A DNA stretch of 64,000 bases. Origin: Marinobacter fonticola. Its GTDB lineage: Bacteria > Pseudomonadota > Gammaproteobacteria > Pseudomonadales > Oleiphilaceae. The number at the start of each line of letters is the position of its first letter. Position 1 is the stretch's first letter. The DNA lies in contig NZ_CP043042.1 in assembly GCF_008122265.1 (NCBI RefSeq), positions 2,542,001-2,606,000 on the forward strand, given 5' to 3'. Positions 18,178 through 25,966 of this stretch are shown piece after piece. The position numbers and the translations under genes were made by a program. A model generated the notes under the pieces. That model had not been told where the DNA came from. It ran no database searches and worked only from the letters and a program-made list of their open reading frames with translations.

Positions 18178-18849
18178 ATGCGAGGCGCCACACCAGGCCC
18201 AGCAGCTAGAAAGGTCGTTAAACAAGGGAAACGCGAACTCAACCGCATCAACAACCGTCGCGCTATCCTGCATGCGGCCCGGGAGTGTTTTCGCGAACGC
18301 GGCTACGAACAGACCACCATCCGCGACATCATCCGCCGTACCGATCTGGCTGCCGGCACGTTCTACAACTACTTCTCCGACAAACGCGATATCTTCATTG
18401 CGTTGCTACAGAGCTTCTTGGGCAATTTACGCACGTTGATCAAGGCCGGCCACCGAAACGCCCGGGACGAGCTCGACTTAATACGCTCCACCTATTTGGC
18501 TCTGTTCCGTGCAACGGCCGAAGACCCCATCATCTATGAGCTGGCCTATCGCAACGATCAGGCTATCCGTGAACTGTTGGGGGCGGACCTGCTGGGGCTG
18601 GCGATGGCGTCGCTGGAAGAGGATCTCCGCCGCGCAGTGGCCAACGGGCTGATCGACATCGACGATCAGGACTACCTATCCGCAACGTGCCGGGGGATTG
18701 CCTACGAGATGAGTCTCCAGCTCGCCCACCGGGTAGCGGACGCCCCTGAACGCGCCGAGGAAGAAGCCGAAAGGGCCGCCGACTTCGCTGTCAATATGCT
18801 CCGGTACAGCTTTTCGGCCGACTCACGGCAATGGCGTAGTCAGGTCTGA
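18178..18849 (+). CDS. TetR/AcrR family transcriptional regulator
   Basis: A 223-residue regulator. The N-terminal helix-turn-helix reads ILHAARECFRERGYEQTTI then AGTFYNYFSDKRDIF (about 30-75), the standard TetR DNA-binding pattern. The C-terminal ligand domain is diverse, and its ligand cannot be told. GGGGGA lies six bases before the ATG. No transporter or enzyme gene is adjacent and divergent, so its target is not evident; upstream ttcA is divergent but an unlikely target. Confidence 0.9.
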   Translation: MRGATPGPAARKVVKQGKRELNRINNRRAILHAARECFRERGYEQTTIRDIIRRTDLAAGTFYNYFSDKRDIFIALLQSFLGNLRTLIKAGHRNARDELDLIRSTYLALFRATAEDPIIYELAYRNDQAIRELLGADLLGLAMASLEEDLRRAVANGLIDIDDQDYLSATCRGIAYEMSLQLAHRVADAPERAEEEAERAADFAVNMLRYSFSADSRQWRSQV

Positions 18850-18921
18850 ATAGGGCTTGGAAAAATACGGCCGAAGGTTGCCCCGCTTTCACTTTGGTAA
18901 CGACTCGCTTAGGCTTTAGAC

Positions 18922-19593
18922 ATGAATAAAGAGTCGCCTACTTATCTACCTGACAGCAGCGAACGCCAGAACGCCGCAAGCGCGGCGGCGTTGCGACAGA
19001 AAATCGCGGCCATGATGGCGGCGACAGAGGCCATTCTCCGCGAAGCGTCCGAAGGTATTACCGAGCTTTCGTTGATCAGGCGTCTGCAGCAACCACCGTG
19101 GCAGCTGCTTGAGGCCATTGATTTTTCCGATCCCGCAGGCCTCTATCCGGCGCATTTTCTGGTGTTCCATTGCCTATACCGATTGCGCGACGACCTCGCC
19201 GCCGAGGGCGAAACTATCGATATTTCGCCACTGAGAATCCGGTTGCGCGGCGATCCCGTTGTAAGCAGCAAGGGTCTGCCTGGCGGGCAGGATAAGCTAC
19301 GGCTTTTTTACCTCGACCTCTCCCAGTATGATCTGTCGGAAATGGCTGTGCGTCGAATGCTGGATGATTTCTGGGCAGGGCGCGCGCCATCCCGCCTGAC
19401 GCCGCAGGAGCTGGATGCCGCCGCACAGGTGCTTGGCTTTGGTGAGCTGCCCGAGAACTTCGATACCGTACGGCAGGCTTACCGGCGGCAAGCGATGCGC
19501 GCGCATCCTGATCGTGGTGGCACCAAAGAAGAGGTTCAGGCCCTTAACGAAGCTTTCAACGTGCTACGCACTTATTTCCTGTCTGCTGTATAG
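18922..19593 (+). CDS. DNA-J related protein with C-terminal J domain
   Basis: A 223-residue protein. The J domain is at the C-terminus (about 170-220) with the HPD motif in RRQAMRAHPDRGGT, which stimulates Hsp70 ATPase. The N-terminal part (LSLIRRLQQPPW... HFLVFHCLYRLRDDL) matches the DNAJ_related arrangement seen in gammaproteobacteria, where the J domain is terminal instead of initial. No zinc-finger or glycine-rich region. It is a co-chaperone for DnaK with an unknown client. No good ribosome site precedes ATG 18922. Confidence 0.88.
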   Translation: MNKESPTYLPDSSERQNAASAAALRQKIAAMMAATEAILREASEGITELSLIRRLQQPPWQLLEAIDFSDPAGLYPAHFLVFHCLYRLRDDLAAEGETIDISPLRIRLRGDPVVSSKGLPGGQDKLRLFYLDLSQYDLSEMAVRRMLDDFWAGRAPSRLTPQELDAAAQVLGFGELPENFDTVRQAYRRQAMRAHPDRGGTKEEVQALNEAFNVLRTYFLSAV

Positions 19594-19613
19594 AACGAGG
19601 GGATTTATTAATC

Positions 19614-20663
19614 GTGACCGGAAAACGACTTTTTTCTGTTGCTGCACTGGCCGCCTCAACACTATTGGCCTCCAGTATGCCGGCCCGCGCTGATCTGGCT
19701 GTTCTGCAATACCATCACATCAGCAACGAAACACCCTCTGCTACCAGCACGACACCCTCCCTGTTCCGGGGCCAGATCGACATGATCCAGAACCTTGAGC
19801 TACCGGTTCGCCCGTTGGAGGACGCGACGAAGTCCGCGCTCGCGGGGGAACTGGGCAAGGAGCCGGTGATCGCCATCACCTTCGACGACGCCTACAGCTC
19901 AGTCTACGAAACCGCGGCCCCCCTTCTGCTCCAACGGGACATGCCGTTCACGATATTCGTCAATACGCAGGCTATAACCGAGGGCCGCCGGGGTTACATG
20001 ACCTGGGAGCAACTGAACGAGCTGGCCGCCAACCCGGAAGTGACTATCGGCAATCACAGCGCCGACCACGGCCACCTGGTACGCAAACCGGACGAGACGG
20101 AAGATGCCTGGCGCGAACGGGTCACCACCAGCCTGGACGAAGCCCAAGCGACGCTGGAGAAAAAACTGGGCCAGACGAAGCCTCTATTCGCCTATCCCTA
20201 TGGCGAGTTCAGTGCGGCATTGGAGGCGCTGGTCGCCGAGCGTAACTGGTACGGTTATGGCCAGCATTCCGGGGCTGTCGGGGAAACTTCGGGCGTGACC
20301 CGGCTGCCGCGTTTCCCTATGGCAACCAGCTATGGCCAGCTTTCATCCCTGGAAAACAAGCTTATGAGCCGTGCCCTGCCCGTGGCGGCCGATAGCCTGC
20401 CCGACGGCATCGTCGACATCAATCCGCCAACGATGACGCTGGAGCTGCCGGAGGATATGAAACCCGGCCCGCTGACCTGCTATGGCTCGGGTGCGGGTCG
20501 GCTCAACGTCACAGAAACAGGACAAGGACATACCGTCAAGGTGAGCGCCGACACAACATTCTCCAGCCGGCGTTTTCGCTACAACTGTACCTACCCGGCA
20601 GGCAATGGCAGATTCTACTGGCAGTCCGTCCAGTGGGTGGATCTGTCGAAACCGGAGGACTAG
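19614..20663 (+). CDS. Exported polysaccharide deacetylase family protein
   Basis: A 349-residue protein with a clear signal peptide (RLFSVAALAASTLLAS then ARA). The NodB-type deacetylase domain has the metal and catalytic motif ITFDDAYSSVYE (about 85) and the metal His motif GNHSADHGHL (about 145), followed by FAYPYGEFS. Such enzymes remove acetyl groups from surface or matrix polysaccharides. A C-terminal beta-rich domain of about 100 residues (MTLELPEDMKPGPLTC...) follows and may bind sugar. The start is GTG with GAGGGG about eleven bases upstream. It starts 20 bases after the J-domain gene, so the two may be co-transcribed. Confidence 0.88.
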   Translation: MTGKRLFSVAALAASTLLASSMPARADLAVLQYHHISNETPSATSTTPSLFRGQIDMIQNLELPVRPLEDATKSALAGELGKEPVIAITFDDAYSSVYETAAPLLLQRDMPFTIFVNTQAITEGRRGYMTWEQLNELAANPEVTIGNHSADHGHLVRKPDETEDAWRERVTTSLDEAQATLEKKLGQTKPLFAYPYGEFSAALEALVAERNWYGYGQHSGAVGETSGVTRLPRFPMATSYGQLSSLENKLMSRALPVAADSLPDGIVDINPPTMTLELPEDMKPGPLTCYGSGAGRLNVTETGQGHTVKVSADTTFSSRRFRYNCTYPAGNGRFYWQSVQWVDLSKPED

Positions 20664-20725
20664 TCACTCAACGCAATCACGCCGTTACGGGTCAATTGCT
20701 CGTTGCTTGAACAGCCCACAAGCAA

Positions 20726-21949
20726 TCAACCCTCTATCTGCGCCAGCCCTAGCACTCCCTGCCCGGTATGCCGGATAACGGTCGTGCCTTCTTCGGTTTC
20801 AAATACCGTCTGGCCGGCCTGATCTTGCTCACGGCTCATGATCAGCAACCACCGATCCCCCTGGACGGGAAAGACCGGCACACGCGCTTCCAAGTAGCCC
20901 AAGCTGTGCCAGTTTTCGGGCTGATAGTCGAACGCCAGCTCAGTCACCAAACGTTGGGTTTTCATCTCCTGATCGAGAAACACGAGAGTGGGCAGAAACA
21001 CGCCCTGCTTCACGTAAGAGCGCACCTGCATCACAAATGCCCGACTGTCCGCCGCGCTCGGTAGCGGCACCAGCCGGTAGACGCTGGTGCCGGTGGAGAA
21101 GTCGAACTTCGGCGCCAAAGCATCCAGGTCCAATTGGAACTCCCGTGAGTCGTCCCAGTCTCCCACATCCTTTTTGGGCAACTCACCGCAACACTGCCTG
21201 GCCCAGTCCTCCAGCAGGGTCTCCGCCCTGTCGAGACCTAAAACCGTCAGCGCCTCGGCGTTGGCTCGTTCGACAACGGCCTGCCGGGATCCATCGATAA
21301 CCAGCCCCGGGGTTAGCGACGGCGCTGAACGATCCCCCGAGGGTTCCTCGAAGCCGCCCTCTGGCCGGTAGTAATCAACCCGGACATTGCCCTGGGCATC
21401 ACGCCAGGTGAAGTAAGGCAGTGGATCCCCTTCGCGGACGAATCCCTTTTTCGCCAGTTCGTTGCCGTCAGGATAGTTTTCCAGGGTGTACTCTGGGTCG
21501 ATCAATTCCGAGTCGATCGATTCCGAATCGGTGGATTCTGAATCGGCGTCCTTTGCCGGTTTTTTTTGCGTATAAGTGTCCTTGACCGCAGGTTTGCTCT
21601 CTTTGACGATAACCGGCACTGGCGCGACATTGTCCGCGGACGCCGCCGGGACTGGTCCGATGACGGGCTTATCCTTGGCGTTCACGGCCGACTTGGAGCC
21701 GGGTTGTCTCGACTGATTGTTCTTGGGCTGGACTGCCTGCTCTGCCTGCACCTGATCGATCCGTTTTTCGACGGGGCTTTCCCGCTCGGTGATCGGCGAC
21801 TGTCTGACCCGACCGAATTCATCGACCCAAGTAAAGTACCGTTGCTGCCCGTCTGAGGACGGCGCAGTCGAGCATCCGGTGGATAACACAACGCCCGGGA
21901 GAACCAGCAGCCAGATCAGTCGCCATAAGATCACAGAGTTACGCTTCAT
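20726..21949 (-). CDS. Lipoprotein with DUF4124-like repeats and a MalM-like C-terminal domain
   Basis: A 407-residue lipoprotein with lipobox LSTGC (Cys26). Two DUF4124-like segments follow: YFTWVDEFGRVRQSP near the N-terminus and YFTWRDAQGNVRVDYY near residue 185. Between them is a Lys/Ser/Asp-rich linker with SESTDSESIDSE repeats. The last 190 or so residues resemble MalM of E. coli: VFLPTLVFLDQEM matches the MalM pattern VF.PN.L.LDQ.M, and HTGQGVLGL matches HTTDGLLKL. A GTG at 21961 is in frame, but ATG 21949 has GAGAG five bases upstream. It is the last gene of the minus-strand envelope cluster, 46-58 bases after the FadL-type gene. Function unknown; a periplasmic or outer-membrane accessory role is likely. 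Confidence 0.75.
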   Translation of the reverse strand: MKRNSVILWRLIWLLVLPGVVLSTGCSTAPSSDGQQRYFTWVDEFGRVRQSPITERESPVEKRIDQVQAEQAVQPKNNQSRQPGSKSAVNAKDKPVIGPVPAASADNVAPVPVIVKESKPAVKDTYTQKKPAKDADSESTDSESIDSELIDPEYTLENYPDGNELAKKGFVREGDPLPYFTWRDAQGNVRVDYYRPEGGFEEPSGDRSAPSLTPGLVIDGSRQAVVERANAEALTVLGLDRAETLLEDWARQCCGELPKKDVGDWDDSREFQLDLDALAPKFDFSTGTSVYRLVPLPSAADSRAFVMQVRSYVKQGVFLPTLVFLDQEMKTQRLVTELAFDYQPENWHSLGYLEARVPVFPVQGDRWLLIMSREQDQAGQTVFETEEGTTVIRHTGQGVLGLAQIEG

Positions 21950-22007
21950 ATGGGCTCTCACGAATATCTGTCGCTTTCTACGATGAAACGCCGTTCTCGT
22001 CTCTTGC

Positions 22008-23633
22008 TCAGAATTTGGTTCGGAAACTCAGGCCGGCCATAACCACGCGCAACGATGTCTTCACGTCCAATCCGGCATAAGGGTTATAGATAATGTTGGT
22101 AATGCCGTCGCAGTTGATATTACAGCTGGTATCGGCTGGAATTTCCTCGATAGAGTGAAGGTAACTGAGGTTCATGTCGATCTGCGTATCCCGGTCCCAG
22201 CGGTACCCCATGCCGACGCTGTAGAGATTGGCGCCACCAAAAGGCGCCATAATCGATCGCTGATCGTCGGGAATAACCGAGTCCCGGATCTCAACCCCGG
22301 CCCGCAGATCAAGGCGGGACGAGGCGTGAAATTCGGCGCCGAAGGCCCAGTTCCATTGATCCTTGAAGCCCAGCGGCAAGCGCAGGGAATTCGGTGTGGC
22401 GTTGTCCGGCGACAGTATTCGCGCCGCATTGAGGAATTCCAGATTGCGATCAAAACGGAATTCCAGGGCATCCCACTCCGAATAATCCGTCCAGCCCACG
22501 TCGACATTCAGGGTAAGCCTGGGGTGGACCTTGACGCTAACACCGGTCTGGAAATGCTGGGGATACGTCAGATCCAGGCTGACGTTGCCCGACTCGCGAG
22601 GCGCACCTGACGGCAGGCTCAGAATAGCCGACCCGATGGCGCCCAGGATGGAACTGTTGACGCTTTGCCAAAAGCCGGACCAGTCCTCGGTATACTCGAT
22701 CGCAAACTGGCCTTTCATGTTCATGTCGGCTTCGGAGGTATAGCTGGCCCCCCAGCTGAACCAGTCGGTCGGCTCCCACATGACCCCCAGCGCGTAGGTG
22801 GGCGACATGGTTTGCTGCACGTCGATACTCAGGGCACCGATGTCGTCCCAGGGGCCCACGTTACCCCCACACAACGCCAGCCATGGCGCCAGCGGTTCGT
22901 CGCCCGACTCGCAGTTGAACGCGTCCTGCAGCACTTCCGCCACACCCAGCAACATATTCGGCGCCCGCATATACTGATCGGCCGCGATACCCATATGCGA
23001 CAGGTGGATACCCGCACCTACCGCCCACTCGTCATTGACCTCATATCCCACGGTGGGCGACAGATAGGTGGTCCGCTGCAAGGCGGTTGCCTTTGGCTGA
23101 TAGCTACCCGGATCTTCCTTCTCGCGGTAAAAACCAGCCGCCATGGGCATGTAGAAGGCGTTACCAAAGGTCAGTTTCGATCCCGGCTTTTTGATACTGA
23201 TACCCGCCGAGGGTGCCATTGCGGGACCGGGTGGCAACTTCTGCAGACCATATCCGGGGATGTAAAGCGCCACAGTATTGGTATGGCTGTGGCTATTGGC
23301 CACCCTGTCTCGCTGTTCGCCGGTAACGGGATCGGTCTCCAGGCCATCGATGCCGAAAATGTTGTAGCCTTCCGGTGCCGTAAAATCCGCATCGTTGTCC
23401 AGATAGATACCCAGGAGGTTCACCTCGACCTGGCGGCCGTCAAGCTTGGTGAGCCCGGCAGGGTTGTAGTGGATCGCCATGATACCCGGCGGATCGGCGG
23501 TAACGGCATTTCCCAACGCCAGTGCCTTAGGGTGAATAGTCAGATTCTGCGCCAATTGCGCATGGGCACTGCACGACACAGCCCCGGCCGCCAGGGCCCC
23601 GATAATTCGTGTTCTGCAGCGATTAGGTCGCAT
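22008..23633 (-). CDS. FadL/OmpP1-family outer-membrane transporter
   Basis: A 541-residue outer-membrane beta-barrel protein. After a signal peptide (ALAAGAVSCSAHA) comes LAQNLTIHPKALALGNAVTA and then DPPGIMAIHYNPAGL, the N-terminal hatch signature of FadL proteins, which take up long-chain fatty acids and other hydrophobic compounds. It ends with VVMAGLSFRTKF, whose last residue Phe fits barrel insertion by the Bam machine. It is longer than E. coli FadL (about 420-450), with extended loops including CESGDEPLAPWLALC. It lies 42 bases after the FapF-like gene, in an operon with secretion-like genes rather than fatty-acid genes. Confidence 0.9.
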   Translation of the reverse strand: MRPNRCRTRIIGALAAGAVSCSAHAQLAQNLTIHPKALALGNAVTADPPGIMAIHYNPAGLTKLDGRQVEVNLLGIYLDNDADFTAPEGYNIFGIDGLETDPVTGEQRDRVANSHSHTNTVALYIPGYGLQKLPPGPAMAPSAGISIKKPGSKLTFGNAFYMPMAAGFYREKEDPGSYQPKATALQRTTYLSPTVGYEVNDEWAVGAGIHLSHMGIAADQYMRAPNMLLGVAEVLQDAFNCESGDEPLAPWLALCGGNVGPWDDIGALSIDVQQTMSPTYALGVMWEPTDWFSWGASYTSEADMNMKGQFAIEYTEDWSGFWQSVNSSILGAIGSAILSLPSGAPRESGNVSLDLTYPQHFQTGVSVKVHPRLTLNVDVGWTDYSEWDALEFRFDRNLEFLNAARILSPDNATPNSLRLPLGFKDQWNWAFGAEFHASSRLDLRAGVEIRDSVIPDDQRSIMAPFGGANLYSVGMGYRWDRDTQIDMNLSYLHSIEEIPADTSCNINCDGITNIIYNPYAGLDVKTSLRVVMAGLSFRTKF

Positions 23634-23675
23634 TTCATTGATCCCTTGCCGATAAAACGTCTGTCGTCTTCTCGA

Positions 23676-24701
23676 TTACTCCCGGAGTCCCGAGAAGTTG
23701 ATCGGCAGGGAAACACCCAATGAAAAATCGGGTGCGTCTTCGGTCAGGCCGATGCCTACACTGGTGTTAATGATGGTGGTGTCGCTGACCCGCGTGCCCA
23801 GCGACAAGCTTAGGAAGCCGGTCATCTGGTCCTGGGCGACCGCTGCTTCGCCGTTGCTGAAAGTCAGCGTCGTTTCGTCGCTGTAGCTGATCTGGCTGGA
23901 AACACTGAGAGAGATGTCGTATGACAGCGAATAGGCGAAGCCCATGGAGGCAGACAAACCAAAGCCGGGTTCGACCGTGGTCAACAACCGCGCGCCGCGC
24001 ACCTGTTCAAGATCCTCAACCTCCACGTTGTAGCTGGCGCTGGCCGAACCGAAAAGCACCACCGGGTCGAGCACCTTCGACATACTGACGCCGCCGGCCA
24101 CCGTGTAATAACCGCTGCCGGTGGACAATTGGCGATTGACGTCGATCTCGTAAGGGCTGACGCCGGTTTTGGTGGTGATGGAGGTGAACAGGGTGGTCGA
24201 CATCTTGCCCGGTATATACGCCGCCGGTTGCCAGCGGGCCGTAAAGGAGACATCGCCGATATCGTAGATTTCCAACTCATCCTGCGTGTCGTACTTCACC
24301 ACCAGCGGAATACGGGTGCCGATGGTCAGGTTGTCGAATAGCCCGTAATCGTAGGAAAAGGCGTTGGTAAAATTGTGCGTGGCCGACGGCACAATATCCA
24401 GATTTCGCACCGAACCATCGCTGATGTTGACATCAAGCCGCTGATCGCCCGTGTAGGAGTAGTCAAAAGAATAGGTCAGCGCATGCGTGCCATTCTTTTG
24501 TAACGAGTAGTTCTTTTCCGCGGACTGGAAAACCTCTTCCAGCTGCTTGGTGGAATCCTCGTCTTCTTGCTGTTTCGCCAGCGCCTCCCGCGCCTTATCG
24601 ACGTTTTCTTCCTGAGCCCCGTTATTATCCTGCGCCCAGAGTAGGGTCGGCTGACCCGCAACGGAACAGATGATTAAACCTCGCACAACCCAACGATTCA
24701 T
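23676..24701 (-). CDS. FapF-like outer-membrane protein: coiled-coil plug plus beta-barrel
   Basis: A 341-residue protein. Signal peptide to about residue 24 (PTLLWA), then a charged heptad-rich helix at about 31-63 (VDKAREALAKQQEDEDSTKQ), then a beta-barrel with alternating hydrophobic strands from about 70 to the end. This plan, periplasmic coiled-coil plus a small barrel, is that of FapF, the outer-membrane exporter of Pseudomonas functional amyloid. The adjoining C39 peptidase gene (63 bases upstream) matches FapD in type. FapF is usually longer and linked to fapABC, which are absent. It could also be a generic transporter-family barrel. Homology is inferred from architecture and context, not from alignment. 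Confidence 0.65.
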   Translation of the reverse strand: MNRWVVRGLIICSVAGQPTLLWAQDNNGAQEENVDKAREALAKQQEDEDSTKQLEEVFQSAEKNYSLQKNGTHALTYSFDYSYTGDQRLDVNISDGSVRNLDIVPSATHNFTNAFSYDYGLFDNLTIGTRIPLVVKYDTQDELEIYDIGDVSFTARWQPAAYIPGKMSTTLFTSITTKTGVSPYEIDVNRQLSTGSGYYTVAGGVSMSKVLDPVVLFGSASASYNVEVEDLEQVRGARLLTTVEPGFGLSASMGFAYSLSYDISLSVSSQISYSDETTLTFSNGEAAVAQDQMTGFLSLSLGTRVSDTTIINTSVGIGLTEDAPDFSLGVSLPINFSGLRE

Positions 24702-24764
24702 CCCAGCTCCCTTATTATTCGCATTTCGTTTCCCCGACGTGCGGCATACAACCGGTACCGGCCA

Positions 24765-25565
24765 TCAGTTGCGCCGGTAATACAATTGTTTGCGCGTGTT
24801 CTCGACGGTGCCGTCAGAATTATTCTTCTGTCGTTCAAGCAGGTTATTGATGCGGCGACTGGTCGCCTCGTGGAACTCCGGAATGGTGTCCAACGCAAAC
24901 AGCGTCATGGTTTGGTCATCCACAAAACGCATGTCCTCTTCCTTGAGTTCAAGCGCGTCCAGGGGTTTGTCGCTCCCGGGAAACACGATAAAGAGGACGT
25001 TGTCGTCCCACTTTTCCTCGAACTGCGCCAGGGTGAAGGAAATGTTGCCCACGGACGGGTCGGCAATGAACGCGCGGTTATCGCGAATCGCGCGCAGTAC
25101 CACAAAGTGTTTGAATCCGGCATGTTTAATAGGAACGATGGCTGGATGGTCCAGCTCTTTGAGATCCGCAATGCTGGCGCGAAAGCCTCCCGAGGGATAA
25201 CCCAGCGCAGTGACCAGCCGCTTCATGTCCAGCATAGAGAACGCCCTGCGCTCGACAATCCGGTCGCTTTCGCCGTAGTGCAGCAGCCCTTCCATGACCT
25301 GACGTTCGTTCAGGTTGCGGCCCAGGTAATACTTCAGCACCGTAGTCAGCGCCGCCGAGCCGCAGCTGTAGTCATAGGCCTGCCGCACAATGTTGCGGTA
25401 TCGCTGCTCCACAAGAGGTGCGACGCCGACGTCCCAGCGCAACTCCTGCGGGCTGTCATCGAAATTCTGTTCGATGACGATGACGCCGGGGTCACGAGGC
25501 TCAACGACCGTGGCCTCCTGAACCATCGCAAACGTCATGAGGGATCCCGCCAGCACGAGAATCAT
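24765..25565 (-). CDS. Exported C39-family cysteine peptidase (FapD-like)
   Basis: A 266-residue protein with an N-terminal hydrophobic segment (ILVLAGSLMTFAM) and a C39 peptidase domain. The catalytic Cys68 is in YDYSCGSAALTTVL, His153 in GFKHFVVL and Asp169 in FIADPSVG, so the catalytic set is complete. Unlike bacteriocin-processing C39 domains it is not fused to an ABC transporter. Stand-alone exported C39 peptidases of this type include FapD of the functional-amyloid operon. The C-terminal 80 residues are charged and probably helical. The ATG is the only start after an in-frame TAA. First gene of the four-gene cluster. Confidence 0.8.
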   Translation of the reverse strand: MILVLAGSLMTFAMVQEATVVEPRDPGVIVIEQNFDDSPQELRWDVGVAPLVEQRYRNIVRQAYDYSCGSAALTTVLKYYLGRNLNERQVMEGLLHYGESDRIVERRAFSMLDMKRLVTALGYPSGGFRASIADLKELDHPAIVPIKHAGFKHFVVLRAIRDNRAFIADPSVGNISFTLAQFEEKWDDNVLFIVFPGSDKPLDALELKEEDMRFVDDQTMTLFALDTIPEFHEATSRRINNLLERQKNNSDGTVENTRKQLYYRRN

Positions 25566-25966
25566 GGCAAAAACGCGTCCTTTTTATTTTGAGTTCGGCT
25601 TCAGTTGGAGTCCGGCATTTGGGATTATTTGGGTCTGCTGAACAGTCGTTATTGTTAGTGGACGCCCGCTTTATCGTTGTTGTCAGGCGGTCGCCGTTAC
25701 ATCCTGTTACGCTAAGATACCGGATTGATAGATCGCTGAAAGATAACTGTGCCTCAAATCCACTGGCGGCCAGAAGGCCGTCCGAGGCGGTTTTGCGAGC
25801 CAGTTCACGTCATCGGAAAAGAGCAGGCCATGGGGATTGATTCAAAGAAAAGAAATGTTCCGGAAGGAAGAGTGAGGTGTCGAGATACCACAGAAGGGGA
25901 AACGGACCGGGGGTCGAAAAGGGAGCGGCCGCCACGTGACAGGTCGACCGCTCCAACAGTGGCAAC
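25566..25966. promoter_or_regulatory. Spacer between aceF and the Fap-like cluster
   Basis: About 400 bases with no credible gene on either strand; the short open frames in it have no family pattern, no signal peptide and no Gly/Ala/Gln/Asn-rich amyloid-like composition. It must hold the promoter of the minus-strand envelope cluster; AAAAAGGA lies about 12 bases before ATG 25565. The aceF terminator is at its right end. A GGATGTAACGG stretch and several weak AT patches are present, but I cannot point to a sure promoter. Confidence 0.45.
25915..25954 (-). terminator. Terminator after aceF
   Basis: Read on the minus strand, GGAGCGG (25954-25948) pairs with CCGCTCC (25928-25922) and is followed directly by CTTTT. 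The loop of 19 bases is long, so strength is uncertain. It lies 13 bases past the aceF stop. Confidence 0.5.

Noticed and set aside
20700..20726. Possible terminator TTGCTTG / CAAGCAA between the deacetylase and lipoprotein genes
   Set aside because: Short AT-rich stem and no T-run on either strand.
22665..23723. A 352-codon open frame opposite the FadL-type gene
   Set aside because: Complete overlap with a well-supported gene, no ribosome site and no recognisable domain.
25566..25966. Search for a small amyloid-subunit gene upstream of the C39 peptidase gene
   Set aside because: None of the short frames on either strand has a signal peptide or the repeat composition of curli or Fap subunits.
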